This document shows positions 49,202 through 62,474 of a stretch of DNA of 64,000 nucleotides, piece after piece. Under the pieces are notes generated by a model. It did not search any database. It had not been told where the DNA came from and worked only from the letters and a program-made list of their open reading frames with translations. The position numbers were made by a program, and so were the translations under genes. This DNA is from Amblyornis subalaris (Eukaryota > Chordata > Aves > Passeriformes > Ptilonorhynchidae), in contig JACAXG010000012.1 in assembly GCA_018881555.1 (NCBI GenBank), positions 3,930,663 through 3,994,662 on the forward strand, given 5' to 3'. The number at the start of each line of letters is the position of its first letter. Position 1 is the first letter of the stretch.

Positions 49202-50405
49202 ATATCACAGAATCATAGAAGAGTTTAGTTTGGAGGGGACCTCTGGGACATCATCTGATCCAGCCTCGTACTCAAAACAAGTCCAACTAGATGGGCTTGT
49301 TCAGGGCCTTGTCCTGTCAAGTTTTGACTGCCTCCAACGTAGGAGACTTTACCTCTCTGGGCCCCTACTCCAGTGTTTGACCACTCTCCTGGTGAATTTT
49401 TCTTTTCGCATCTAATAAAATTCTCCCATGTCACTACTTGCATTTGTTGCCTTTTAGTCATAACACGGTGTGCCTCCGAGAGGAGTCTGTCTTCTCCACA
49501 GCCTCTGATTGTTGTACGCAGCAGTAACGCTCCCTCTCCCTGTTCTCTTCGTAAGGCTAAATAAGCCCACTTCCCTCAGCCTCTACTTGTATGTCAGGTG
49601 CTCAAGAGGCTGTCTTGATGGGCTCTGCTGGCCTCATTCCAGCATGCCAACATCCTTTTTGTGCCAGAAAGCCCAAAATACGAGACACCCACCCTGATGC
49701 GGTGGAATAATTGCTGCTCTTCTGCACGTGGCTACAATCTTGCTATGAAGGCAACAGAGTGTCGTAGGCCTTATTTATCTCAAACCCACACTGCTGTATG
49801 TTTTCCAGCTTCTTGTCAACTGGCATCTTCAGATCTTTCTTTTTTGCTTTTGATCTTTCACTGCTTCCACTGACCAGTCTGTGTGGTTGCATGGGATCAT
49901 TTTGTCCTACTTGCAAGCTGTGGCACTTGCCTACACTGAAACCCTGAGGTCCCTGCCAGCCCATTACTTCAGCCTGTCAAGGTCCCTCAGAAGAGCATCC
50001 GTCCTCCAGCACATGGACTGCTCCCCACGACTTTGTGTCATGCACAAACTCGCAAATCATGCCCTCCCTGCCATTGTCTGGGCTGTTACTATAGATTTAT
50101 CTGAAAGTTGAATCTTCTGGCCCCAGAGTCAACACCTGCTCAATGGATTTTGCACCTCTGAATGCAACCCTCTGAGCCTGGTGGGCCAGCCAATTTTCCT
50201 CTTGCCTTAACATCTGTTTATCCAGGGCAAATCTACCATTTCACCTACAACGATCTTACAGGACACTGACACAGGCCAAAGCTGAAGAAGAACACATCCA
50301 CTGTTCCCCCCCACATTCACACAGCCATTCATCTTACCAGGTCAGTCAGACTTCCTACAAATCAGAACGGCTGTTCTTGTGCTTTGAACAAGTTGTCCTT
50401 CAAGA
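49202..50405 (-). mobile_element. CR1 LINE copy on the reverse strand, old and 5'-truncated
   Basis: The low-coordinate end has ATCACAGAATCATAGAA, the reverse complement of the CR1 octamer tail, so the element's 3' end is at about 49202. Next come antisense CR1 3' UTR blocks (GGGACCTCTGGGACATCATC, CTTGTTCAGGGCCTTGTCC, CCAGTGTTTGACCACTCTCC). From about 49600 to 50400 follow blocks antisense to the end of ORF2 (for example TTGCATGGGATCATTTTGTC, GTCAAGGTCCCTCAGAAGAG, TGTCATGCACAAACTCGCAA, CACATCCACTGTTCC). Substitutions and indels have destroyed the frame. The high-coordinate limit is approximate. Confidence 0.9.
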
Positions 50406-51649
50406 TAAAATATTAATGTAAATTAAATATATGTGTACATATTTTGAACATTTAACAGCGTACACTTTATAATATTTAAATAATTAAGAATTGGAAGACA
50501 TCCTCTAAGGAAGGTTTTTCTTTGGTGTGCCTGGTGCTATATGCTGGTTTCTCATTCAGAAAATAGAGAAACAGCACAGACAAAATCAATGCAAGCTTGT
50601 CACCAAAAACTGCAGATTCATACTGTCTTGGGCAAAGGCAGTTTCTTTTGGGGACATTTCAGCAACATTGCAGGTGCTGACAGCCACCTGGAAAAGAGAA
50701 TTATTGTATAATCTTCGAGCAGTATGAATCGCAACAAGAATGAATTGCAAATCATCAGGTCTTCCCCAGAAAAGGGAGACTATAGAGATAAGATTAGTTG
50801 AATGACAGACACAGTACACTACATCCAAATGTGGCTGGAATGTAAATTTTTTTTTTTTTAATCCCTCATCTCTCAGGTCTGGCTTTTCACTTGTATTGAG
50901 ACTTCATAATTACAAAACAGATATTTGCCTGAATGTAAGCTTTTAGGGAATAATTTCTACACTGAAGTGTTTATATGGTGCTACAAAGACACTCCCATGA
51001 AACAAAGATGTGTTTAGGAAGTGATTCATGATCAGTGTGCAAATACATTTGGGCTACTCTGTCCCACCTAGGGAGCACCTGTTGCTTGATTAGAATAGAG
51101 TGCACATAAAAGAAGTTGCTATTTCTGTTGTGAACTACATAGTTTTGATTGTGATAAAATCATAGACGGCTTCAAAAATGCGTATGTGAATTTTTGCCCC
51201 TATCTACACTCTGAACAAGTTGCCTTTTGGGCAGAACCATGACTTTGACAAGCTCCTGGCCACCCAGGCAGAGCTAGTCTGTTACTGCACATCCCTCTGA
51301 TCCATGAGGTAGAGCGGGATAGCCCGGATGGGCCTCTGTCTGAAAGCCAGACTTCCAGATCCTAACAGAGTACAGATCCTTTGGAGCACTTCGGGTACGT
51401 ACTGTGAGAATAAATAAAACGTGAAGCATGCTACACTAGCTCCAGTTAGGAGCAGCAGCACACTTTGTGAAATGGAACTATGTTGCCATATAAACCATGA
51501 GAATTTTCAGCAGTATCCAAGAGAGGCTTTTCCAAATATTTGCAGATATACCAAAGGGGAGACTAAATAACATAGGGTGAAAGGAGTAAAATTATTTTCC
51601 TCCTTTTTTTGCTAAAGAAAGGTTTAGAAGAAGTTACAGCTGTGATTAC

Positions 51650-51985
51650 ATGCAGAGGCAAATTCCAACAGTGTGGTAAATTATTAATTAATATTGATGC
51701 ACTATCAATCAGCGTAGTGCATTTATGGAGTATTCAAAGTTAGAGAGAGGCTAATTAGCAGTCTAGAGGGAAGGCCATTTGAGAAAGCATGGCAGAGGCT
51801 TTGGCTTAGATTTACAGTGGTGTTTATTTAGAGATTTTATGGGTGCATTGAATGTGTACATTCAGTGGCTGCATAAAGTTAGTTGCTAGCTACTTCATAG
51901 AGAAAGCGTAAACCGGACCAGACACAATATGCTTTTCCACGTCAACTGTAATGGAAATGCATGCACTGGACAGGAAGAGGAGTTC
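51650..51985. promoter_or_regulatory. Candidate HOX/PBX-responsive element
   Basis: The block contains TTATTAATTAATATTGATG (from 51681), ATCAATCA (51704-51711; reverse TGATTGAT, a perfect PBX-HOX dimer core), the palindrome CTAATTAG (51751-51758), GTTTATTT (from 51822), TTTTATGG (51836-51843, posterior HOX/CDX type) and GCATAAAG (from 51871). Such a collection in about 200 bases, in unique DNA of the HOXD-side desert, suggests an enhancer that may be auto-regulated by HOX proteins. Not proven. Confidence 0.4.
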
Positions 51986-54900
51986 CTTCGGACTGATCCA
52001 TCACATCACTTCCAGAATTGCTTCCTTGAGGTAAGAAAAACTATAGCTAAGTAAATACTGAATTTCCATTCATCCCTCTGAAGCATGTTTTTCTGTCTGG
52101 GCAATATAAAAATACACCTACTACAACAGTCAAGGACTGCTAAAGATTTTGGATATTATGTGAACAGAGACCCACATGCATGCTTATTTTCTCCTGACAT
52201 AACATCTATTGTACAGCAACATAGATTAATTACAATGGTTTCAGGAGTTTTTCTATAGTACTTGCAGCATTAAGATTCATCTGTGCTTATTGAAAGCTGT
52301 TACTTTTGAGAATATTTAGAGTGGTAATGTCTGAGTTTCCAAATTACATTTTTGGAGTGAGAAGACTTGTCTACAGATGAAATTTTACTTATAGTGACAT
52401 AATTTCTAGAAATAAATCAACCATTTGTTTTTTTTGTTAAAACAATGCCTGATGACAGCCACTTTACTGGAGTGATTTGATCAATATTGTTTTAAAGCCA
52501 GTTGTCAAAATCAACTCTCCTCCTTTTCTTTAGCATTCCTGTAAGGGTTAATGCCTGCCTTATGCAGGTTCATTCACATTTCCTATTAAATTTCATTGAG
52601 AAGTGAAAAAGAAAGAAGTAGATTTGAAATTGTGATTCAGATTTCATTTTAAACTGCTTATCTCTGTTCGTCTTCTGATTATACATAATTTTTTTTGAAC
52701 CAAAATGTCACGTTATCTTTATGACCACATGCTCCATCAAAGCAGTAAAAGCTTGAAGGTTTACTGCAAAAAGGGTTCCCCTTACTGGTGTCTCAGCGTA
52801 CTACAGCAATCAGATCGCCTTTATGGTTTTAAACCACTAAAATCATTTAACCAGAAGCAGCTGCTGGCTGTGTCTTGATCTGGGGACCCCTCAGGCAGTC
52901 TTTGTTCAAGGCTTATGCGTATGTTTAACAAACATATGCCAAATCATCAATAAATACCGGCTACTGGTTGCTGGATTTGCAAATGTCTTTATGATATTTG
53001 ATACTTTTCAATAGGAAGGACATATTTGTGTCTGTGTGTCAGCAAACATTTTGTGCTAAGATCCCAATCGCAGTATTTACAGCTATAATACAGCTATAGT
53101 TATACAGGATGGCTGAAAGATTTTATTGGCGTTTACATAGAGTGGCTACAAAAATGACTGAGTGACAATTATTTAAGTCATCCCGTAAGTGCTGCTGAAC
53201 CCATTATCCCCTGACAGTCTGCACAGAGGGTACCAAAACCTCATGGCTGCAGAGAGAGGGTGCTTGCCAGAGCAGAGAANGTCAACTTCAGCAATGCATT
53301 TTCACACCGTCACACAAAGAACCCCACAGGGCAGAGCTCAGTAAATGGAGCTGTACAGTTAATTCTTGAAGAGTGTATCCATTACTTAAAACAGCTCTAC
53401 CAAAAATGAGTGGAACTAGTTTTTAAGTCCTGAAAGCTCCATATTTCCCAGTCTACCTTGCCAGAATAAGGAATATCCTACCTCTGTTTTTATTTTTAAA
53501 AAGCCAGAAGAAACACACTTCTGCTTTCCATTTGGAACAGTGGAAGAAATCTTACCCCATTTCCCATGGCATGCAACTAGGCACCTTACACTGAAATTTT
53601 TTCTGCTGGTATGGGCACATCTATTGTAGACAGACTACACAAGGTGGGAAGGTCTGTAGATGCTCCTCTTCACACTGCAGGCAAGTTAGTAACCTTAATC
53701 TGGAAGGCTGAATAAATATGGCTTCTGCAGTCAGGTCAGGGGCTTGGAAAACATCTCAGGTGCCCAGGCTAAGCAGGCTCCTCAGCTGGGTAGTTCTATG
53801 GTCCCAGGGTTAGGCTCAGCTCTGGCAGCGCTGGGGGCTATGCTGAACTGTGAGATGAAGGATGCACGGTGCCCACCAGCACTGAGGGCAGAGCTACAGC
53901 CTCTCCACACGCTTCCTCTCACATACACTGTTTGCATATGCCTCCACACTTACTCCTTACTTTCATGGGCTGTCAAAGTTGGCTTGGCAGAGAAGGCTCC
54001 TTCCCTGACAAGCGCTCTCCTGTGGCTGGGGTACAAACCGCTCATCTTGACATGTGGTCTCCTAAATGATTGCTGGATGGCAAAAATAAAAAAAAATCCC
54101 AGAATATAGCCCTTTACTATCTCCTCCACACAGCTCACACACAGGTATGTGCCTCGATGCAGGCACAAGTCAACTCCCAAATGTCTTCCCAAGACAACCC
54201 GCTCCCAGTATACCAAAGAAGAAAAAAGTGAGTAAGTGTAGCATGGCTGAGCCTGCTACAGGCCAAATCACCAGCATCACAGCTAAGCCTGGCTCTTGCT
54301 GAGCAGTGAGTGGCTTGCTCTATCCTGATTACAGCCCATGCCAGAGCCCCAGTGAGGCCACAAGGCTTCCTGGGACTCAACTGTCACCTCAGGCAAAGAT
54401 AGACAGATCCAGGAAACCTTTGCTGCCCAGGCATCCCTTGATCAGTAGTCACTGTTTCCAGGGCTCATTTTGTAACACCCCTTGCTGTGGTGGGATTCTC
54501 CCTTTTAAGTCCCACCTGCAGGTTTTTAAGACTCTCAGCTTTGGGGGTTGGGTTTGGATGCTGTATTTTTTAACCATTTCCAGTCTGAATGGAGAAAAGA
54601 CATTCCACAATGCCTATATTTGCAGTATTTTTTATTGTCAGGCAACACAGCAAGATTCAGTGAATATAGTACCCCATTAACTACCAGGCTGGAATTCAGA
54701 AAAATACATGGAAAATGTATTCAGAAAATACATGTAACATCTCAGCTATACAACATCCCCAAATCACATTCTTAAGTGAAGTTATTAAACTGTAGATTCC
54801 TGATAATTTTCGAGGTTTTGTTCTTCATTGTATGAGGCAGTAGTGGCACTGGAAATCCATACTAGGTTTCTAACTAATTCTCAGGCTAAGTGCAGTGAAA

Positions 54901-55259
54901 GCAAGTCATAATACTGGAATGCCACTATGAAATAAACCAAAGCATAATAGCCTGATGTTTCCTTTTTGGTAGTTATTGCTGTCATCACTTTTTTCGCCCC
55001 TGTATTTTCAGGCAAAAAGATGAAACTTCTAACATTACTTTTGAATCTCATATCCTCTACTCCAAACACTAATCTAANTGAGAGTGTTGTCAGGAGATTC
55101 CCACGTCAGCTTTCAAGAGAATCAAGCTGAAGTGATATTTAATTTAAGGCTGAAAAATCTTCAGTGATGGTTGGTAGAAAAACTTAAAGTGTTACTGCAC
55201 CCTGGCTTGCTTTCAAAGGAAGAAGAATCTGTCCTACAAATGGCCAAGCATCTGAAGCA

Positions 55260-55600
55260 TGTGTCTGGCCAGGATGTACATTGTAACTAATTTAGGCATC
55301 TGCTATTGATGATGCCTTTTTGGGCTGTTGTGGGAAGCATCCTGCACTAATAATCATGTATGCCATTTTTGGCAGTAGGCCTGTTTCCTTAATTAAAGTA
55401 ATTTTATTCATACAATCAATAAACACACATTTCCTTCCTAAATATATCTTGGAAAAAAGTTAATTAAGATGGAGTAATAGAGTATTTGGCCATGCTATAA
55501 TAATATTAAATCAATATTTGAAGGAGATTAGGGAATATCATTGAGAATATCAGTATCTTCACTAATGGATTAATAGTACATCACATACTTAACAACAACT
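55260..55600. promoter_or_regulatory. AT-rich block with TTAATTAA and HOX/PBX-type cores
   Basis: The block contains CTATTGATGATG (about 55303), CCTTAATTAAAG (55387-55398), TTTTATTCATAC followed by AATCAATAAA (55402-55423) and GTTAATTAAG (from 55459). The paired TTAATTAA sites echo the palindrome at 47.4 kb. It is a candidate conserved regulatory element, based on motif density only. Confidence 0.35.
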
Positions 55601-56400
55601 TCAAAAAAAAAAAATCAATATTTAAGCCATGTAGACCAACTAACAAGGAAAATCTAGATTAAGGCAGTTTTTTGGTCCCAAATCTAAAACACCCCGAAAT
55701 ATATAAAAGCAAGATGACAAATTAAGTTTACCTTGGGACTTAGGATTTCCTAAATCAGCTTCTTAACATTGTTTGAAGTATACTTTATGCTGTGTAGTAC
55801 TTTCAAAAAATTGCATAATTCATTTCTTACTTTCACACTTAACTAAGAAGTTTAACTACAGGCTTGAACACCAGTAGAGAATTCCTTTTCAGAACTGCTG
55901 AATTTCAGGGTAAACCTCCACCAATCTACTCCAAAGAGCACCTTTCTCTAAGCAGAGGTGAAGTGGTATAATTAGCTTATTCCTATTTTCCTTTTTCTGG
56001 CACATTGCCTCTCCACCATGTGATGCAGCAATGAAGGTCTGTGTGCTTGGGGCCGTGGGAGTTTCCAGAACAACCAGGGTGCAGTCTCAGGATGGGCAGG
56101 TGCATAGAGCTGCTCTTTAAAGCATCCCCCTTCTATTCTACCAGCATCTCTATCAGAGGTAATTTCCTGCCTCCCCACCCAGGAAAGCCCTCTCTCTCTT
56201 CAGCTCCAAGATTTGAAGCCATAAAGACCTGACTGTTGATGCTATGCTTTGCCTGCAGCTCTCCTTTCACTCCTCCATGGCAGACAAGCTCAGAGAAGTC
56301 TTTCACCATAGCAGCCATGGTGGTGGAGACAGGCTTTCCAGGACTGGGAGGAAATGGTAAGAAAAGGATCCCTGAACAGAAGAAAAAAAAGCTTTAGTCT

Positions 56401-56420
56401 CCAACAGGTGCCAACAGGTG
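56401..56420. repeat. Tandem 10-bp repeat carrying CAGGTG E-boxes
   Basis: CCAACAGGTG occurs twice in a row (56401-56410 and 56411-56420), placing two CAGGTG E-boxes exactly 10 bp apart, about one helical turn. SNAIL, ZEB and E-protein factors bind CAGGTG. Confidence 0.85.
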
Positions 56421-57059
56421 GTGAGAGGTACCAGTGCAGAACCACATTTTCCATAATGAAATCTCTTCCTGCCCTCTCTGCTTTCACTGAGTGGATGTGC
56501 ACACAGCAAGGCCTGATGTGAAGTGGGCATCGCTATCCTTGCCTGGTCCTTGCTCTCTCCTTCATTTCTCTCTGCACACACGCCCTTGAGCTCCCTGCAC
56601 CTCTAGCTATGTGTTTGCATCGCTTCAGACCCTGTGGGGGTGGCAGCTGTAAGACTGGATCATGAGGAAGTTTTCAAAATAAACTGCAACGATTACAAAA
56701 TATCTACCCACACTGAGTGATGTGTGGATGCTCTCATCAGAAAGTGCAAGTGGTTACAGGGATGAGGCTACTCCGAAGAGCTGTGCAAGAGCAGGAGATA
56801 ACATACAACTCAGGGCAGCAAAAGCACAACAGATGCCCAAGGCTTTATCTGTTGGTAAAAGCTGAAGTTCATCATGCAACTGTGCCCTAATTCTGTGATA
56901 ACTGAGAGGCGTCAATGGCGAGTTCCTGACAATCACCTTCAGCATGTTCCTGAACATCCTGAAAAGGATATTTTCAAAACACACTGCTGTATTAAGGAAG
57001 AGGAAGAAAGTATGCTCAGCATTATAAAGTCCCAAGTACCCATTTCCTTTTATTGAAGG

Positions 57060-57107
57060 GGTTTTTTTTTGTTTGCTTGGTTTTGGTTTGGTTTGGTTCT
57101 TTTTTAT
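57060..57107. repeat. T-rich simple repeat (TTTGG-type)
   Basis: A T-run followed by repeated GGTTTT/TTGGTTTGG units over about 45 bases; a low-complexity stretch. Confidence 0.8.
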
Positions 57108-59129
57108 TTAGTATTGGAGGTGAAAAGGCATTACATGGCTCACGCACCTCTTTCTTGCCTTGACTGGAGGGGTCAAATCACAGAATAACGCTCTAGACTT
57201 CCTAGCTTCACCCAGTGCGCGTAGTTGGTCTCCTTTCGGAGATTCACTCAGTAGTAGTTCCATAAACAGAAAAATAGTTAGTGAATGGCCTGGGATAAGC
57301 AGTAGTTCTTGTCCTGTGCTGCAGATTTATTGTATTTTTGGCTGACTATAGAAAACGGTCTACTTTAGAGTGTTTATAGGAAGCTATCAGAATTTCTTGT
57401 TGTGTATAATTTTCATTTACTTGGAAATTAATATAGTCCACAGTGTATATAAATTTCACAAACTTAAGGCTGACAAATACATAGTACGTGCTCTTGAGAA
57501 ATACTGTAAAAGTCTCCCAAGGCTTGTTTTCCCCCCCTTCTAAAATCTGCATTGAATGAAGCATCTGGTTGTCACTCTTAAATCTCTGCAAAGTGATTCA
57601 GAAATGACCCATTTCTCATTTCCAAAAAGATGACTTAATTCTATGTGTGTTACTGCAACGTGAGCATAAATTCCCCAATCTCTTCCTACTTATATTATTG
57701 TAAGTCAAGTGACTTCAGTGCAACTAATCCTGATTTACATCAGTGTAAGCCAAGAGAGACATAAGGGCTCTAAATTTCCTCACTGTTTTTTATTCATACA
57801 GTATTTTCTCTATTTCTGATAGTTATCCATTAGCCTATAAATCTCAGTAGTCCTAAACTCATACAGCTCATTAATTTTTGAAGTGCTTTGGCCTATTTTT
57901 AGCAATACACTTGAGCCAACTCTGGCAGTCATATCTCCTGATCCCATTTCCTGATCCCAGGAGAAGATGGTAGTCTGAGGAATTCAGTCTTAGCTTTATA
58001 ACCATGCAGGACCCCCCCTGTAAGCTGTGTGATGTCTGACTGCACATGCCTTAGGGGTGCCTGGGCACTTGCTCAGCAGTGTAATATTTGAACATTTACA
58101 TTCAGAGTTTCTTTAACTTCTGTCATTAACCAAAGTTACCAACTCAAAGCACCAGTCTTCAGCATGGTATCTATGAATATTCCCAAGGGAAAGGANGAAA
58201 CCTATAGGTTTCCAAGGACTCACCCCTTCCTTACTGCTCTTCAGTTAGGAAGAGCAGTTTTGACACCTGCTAAGTAGAACAGATATCGGATTGAAGCTGA
58301 AGCAACAATGTTAATCAAATCAAATGTCAGTTAAGAGATTGTTCAATACAGAGAGAAAGTGGAGTTTTAGGACTTTTCATCCACGCTGTACCTCACGAAG
58401 CAAATGACATACTCACGAAACAAAACATTAGAAGCATGGTATCATCAGAATGGTCCCCTCTGCCTCATCAAGCCTTTAAGTTATGACTTGTTGAAGGGTC
58501 TTAGAAAGTTGCTAACCCTCTCTTCAATTGCTACAAGGCACTGTGTTTGCATCTAACAGTTTTTCATTAAAGAGTGATATCACTAGAGATCTAATGGTTT
58601 AAAAATCCTGGCTACTTTGATCAATTAACAAGTGTAACAGCCCTGTTCAGCCTTCCCATGCATACAAACCTCCCTAAAGTGTCAATTGCTGGAAGTGATG
58701 TTATTTTTGTACAGGAAACTGAAATTATTGCATAGCAAAACATCAGCCTTACATCCCTCTGCTTACACATTTCTAAATTCTGTAGTAATTTGTATTTACA
58801 CAGTCTACATGTTTTCTACCACTTGAGTGATTTAAAATAATATTAGAGCATTCTTAGAGCTGTATTACTTCCACCTTCCCAAATGCTGAGATACAATTCC
58901 TTTAAGAAGGAATACACTATATCCTTCTTTTGCCACCAGCACACCACGCCTGAATTTACACAGCACTATTCCCTTCCTATAGTGATGCATAAGAAATTGA
59001 CAGGTCTCAAATCATACCAAGTAGTGTACGTACATCCAGGAATTGAGCTTGGAATTCTTCATTCCCCATTCTTTTAATACAAGTGGCGTTGTGTGATAAG
59101 GACACATGTTATAGCAATGTAACATTTCC

Positions 59130-59650
59130 ATGCCATTTTGCTTAAAAATAATTGTTAATTTTGCCTTTGCATAGGGTTGCTATTGAATGATGCCTACTAC
59201 GTTTCCACTCCTGAGACATTTGCCTATCACCTGCTGACAGGAAATTAAAACTGTATTTATAATTTGCAATATGCTTCAGGGCTTCTGTGGATCAAAGGTG
59301 CATTGGAAATGGAAAGTATTTCATAATTTTAACTGAACAGCTGAGCTTCAGAGTTGTTTCTCTGCAAGTAATAAATTAGCATTTCCTCTTCTAGTTGCTG
59401 TCTTTTGGTCTCTGCTATCTTTAATGTGAATTTGCAACTGTCAAAATGAATAATATGCAGCATCAATTTAAAACCCGCTTTTCGATAAGTTCAGCATAAT
59501 AGTTTCACTTTGTCTCGATTCTGTTGATTGCTATTAAATTCTGGATTGTTTTAAATTCCTTGAGAACATCTTGGAAGTATCAATTATAAACTGTAGGCAT
59601 TTATTAGAATTCAGCTTGAGGTAGAACACTCATTTGGCTGGAAAACTTTT
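59130..59650. promoter_or_regulatory. Candidate developmental enhancer with TCF/LEF, TALE and homeodomain motifs
   Basis: The block contains TGACAG (59235-59240), AATTAAAA, ATCAAAGG (59291-59298, TCF/LEF type), ATAAATTAGC (about 59371), TTGATTG (59524-59530, PBX type), CTATTAAATT (59531-59540) and CAATTATAAA (from 59581). The sequence is unique, AT-rich and low in CpG, as typical vertebrate conserved non-coding elements are. Conservation itself was not measured. Confidence 0.4.
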
Positions 59651-62466
59651 CTTTCTGTCCTTTGCACTTATCACAGAAGAGGTCACGGAAATATAATTTG
59701 CTATTTAAGAAAGCAGAATGTTTAAAGAAGAAATGTTACCAATTATTGTAGAGATTAGAAAAGAAAGAAAAGAACCTTCACAAAGAGCATAGATAAAGGT
59801 GAAGAACCACACAACTTGCTTTCTGGCCTTCTACACAGTTTATGACTGGTCAAAGACACAGGAAAAAAGTGATTTCAAAACATGAAATTCAGAAGTAACA
59901 ACAACTCCACATTCACAAAACAAACTTCCCTCTGAGTTGGAAATGGAAAATGAAGTAATAAATTCTTGCAGGTCAGAAGATTTCTGTAATAACATGGCTT
60001 ACAACACACTCCCTACAAAACTTGTTATTTCTGCATGACTGGATGTTCTAGGGGATCAAAACTAAAAATGCTTTGACAGTTTGACAGTAAAATCCTACAT
60101 AAGGCTTTCCCGCTTTTTCTTTTAAGTATTTGTTATTCCAAATGTTTATTTGATACTCAGAATAAACAGCAACATCCATAGTTTTTCTCCACTGATACGG
60201 ACGCTTTTCAGAGCCTCACCTATTTATACAGTATTGTACAAAAAATATCGTTATCTCTCTGCTTTGCAAAAAGTAAAATGCTCATATCACTGAGATCAAT
60301 ATCAGGAACAGACTGAGAAAATAATGCCTAGAAAGAGATTAGTGTTGGTCTAGAACTAAAAACCGAGACTGGAATTACATTTCAGACTGGATGCTATTGA
60401 AATCTTGTTGACTGTTCATTCAAGAGCATCGATGATACCATAAGATCATCTGGAGAGTGTTTATAGTGTGCTTGACATATAGGCACAGATTTTTACATCT
60501 TAATTCTTACTTTATATATTCTGTCTCTACAAGCCATCCAATATGTGAATTTCTGAGTTGCATGCAAATATTAAGCAACCATTATTTAGGCCAGATGAAG
60601 ATATTTAGTCTTTTCTTTTTAATCTACATCCTAGTTTAAAATCCCTCTTTGACTTCTTACACTTCAATCTAAACATCATATTTTCTATTAATTATTCCAA
60701 CAGTTATTCCAACTGAAGCCATCACTAATGTTGCTAAACTGATTACTCAGTCTTCTTGATTAAAGCTCAAATGGGAACCAAATTGCTACCAAATGTGTAC
60801 TGGTTTACACGTTTAATTTTTGTTTCAAGGACGTTGACAATTTCAACCACAAAGATTCTCTAGTGCTAGTAAGAGTCTCGAGTTTCTTCCCCGATCTGGA
60901 GCAATACCCTGTTATTTCCTCCAGACCTATAAAAAGGAAGGGTACAGCCTTGGCTTCTGGCCAGCTTCATCTTGGCCTTGATTCCAGTGTTGCAGGTGAA
61001 ACTTCATTATATACCTGGACAGTTATTTGTGCTTGAAATTACATGTCTAAATTATCTGATAGAATCACTGACGTAACCTTTGGCATAGGTGAAATCCCAG
61101 CATGAATCAGTCATCTTCAATATGATTAAAATGCATGTACCTGAACATCAATTCTTAATACATGGTAATATTTCCAAATAAACAATGCACTCAGTAGGGA
61201 AAGAGAATAGGAAATTGTCATGCCAATGAGGTATGTCAACTTAAGGAAATGCATAGACATGAGATTTAATCAAACTGGAAAAAAAGTGGCAAAATATGAT
61301 TACACTTTCAGAGCCTCAAAGCCCATAAGATCAAAAGGATAATACATAAATAATATATAATTCTAGGTTTAAGTGAAGGGAGACAGAGTGCAGAATGATA
61401 AAGAAGCTAAAGGTACATGGTAGAATACAACCTTTTGCCCAAAGTATTATATAAACATCTCAGTTCCAGTTTTAATCTTCCTCTTCCTGTTATCCACAGT
61501 CTTAGCTGTTTTTCCTATCATTTATTTATTCCATCTCATTTTTCCCCCTTCTTTCCATTCTTATGTTTTTAACCTTTAGTCCTTGACTACAGCACAGTAA
61601 GTCTAGTGTAGCGTCTATCTTATCTTTTCTATTTAAAAAATTCTTTCTGAAAACCAGCATTGAGATTCCCTTTCTTATTTTTCAGAACAATAAGTTGATC
61701 TGGCAGAGGACTTCTGGAGAGGCTATTTCATTATTAAACTGAGCCAACTACCTTAGATGGAAGTGGCTAAGTAAAAATGGATGATTCATAAATAGCTGTG
61801 CATGCACACAATTCAAATCTGGGGCTTCCTGCGGTGATGGTATTTATTGTTTTCAAATCTAAGCATTCCTGCAATCAGTAGTGAAGTCAGGAAACTGAGC
61901 TTAAAAAGCCATTTTAGTTTTGTCCACTTTTTTGCCAGACAAGTTGGAATTCCGTTTGGAGGCTTTGTGCATGGCGATAAGATGCAACTGCCTTTCCTTT
62001 TGCTTTTCATCTCTCTCTCCTCGCAAGCAATCAAGAGACTGGGGAGAATTGAACTAGAGTGGACAGAGCTGGAGGGTTTCCTTGAGAGACAGGGAAGACA
62101 GAGGTTGAGGTTTCTACTTCCCTTCCCAGGAAATTACATTCCAAAACCATTGTGAAATCTCACTTATTTGTGAAGTGGCAAACTTACCTGTGCTCTGCCT
62201 GCCACTGGTGCTCAGCCTCAGCCCAATCTCAGCAGCTTTAAGATGGAGCCTGCTCTTGTCCTTGAGCTTATCCAGGACTGTTGACTTCCTCTCACCAGAA
62301 CTGGACTGACCCCATGCCTGGTTACAATAAACGACAGAACATTCATGTTGCTTATGTTCCGCACAATGCTGATGGGGAAAAGAGGAAAAATGGCATGTCA
62401 TCAGGACCATTCAGCCGTAGAATAAGTCTGATTCTTTATTCAGTGCCCAGAAATCCAGATTTGCAC

Positions 62467-62474
62467 TGACGTCA
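62467..62474. promoter_or_regulatory. Perfect palindromic CRE (TGACGTCA)
   Basis: A full cAMP response element palindrome sits at the start of a GC-richer block (about 62475-62645, with CCCGCGAGGG and CCCCCGCACC). CREB/ATF sites of this full form are usually near transcription starts, so a small unannotated promoter is possible. Confidence 0.4.

Noticed and set aside
49194..50111. Several forward frames of 60-76 codons
   Set aside because: They are antisense reading of the degraded CR1 copy at 49.2-50.4 kb.
53871..53895. CCAGCACTGAGGGCAG as a CTCF site
   Set aside because: Only the GAGGGCAG part fits; the left half of the core does not match.
1115..58195. About twenty isolated ambiguous bases scattered through the window
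   Set aside because: Single N positions look like low-confidence or polymorphic consensus calls, not biological features or assembly gaps.
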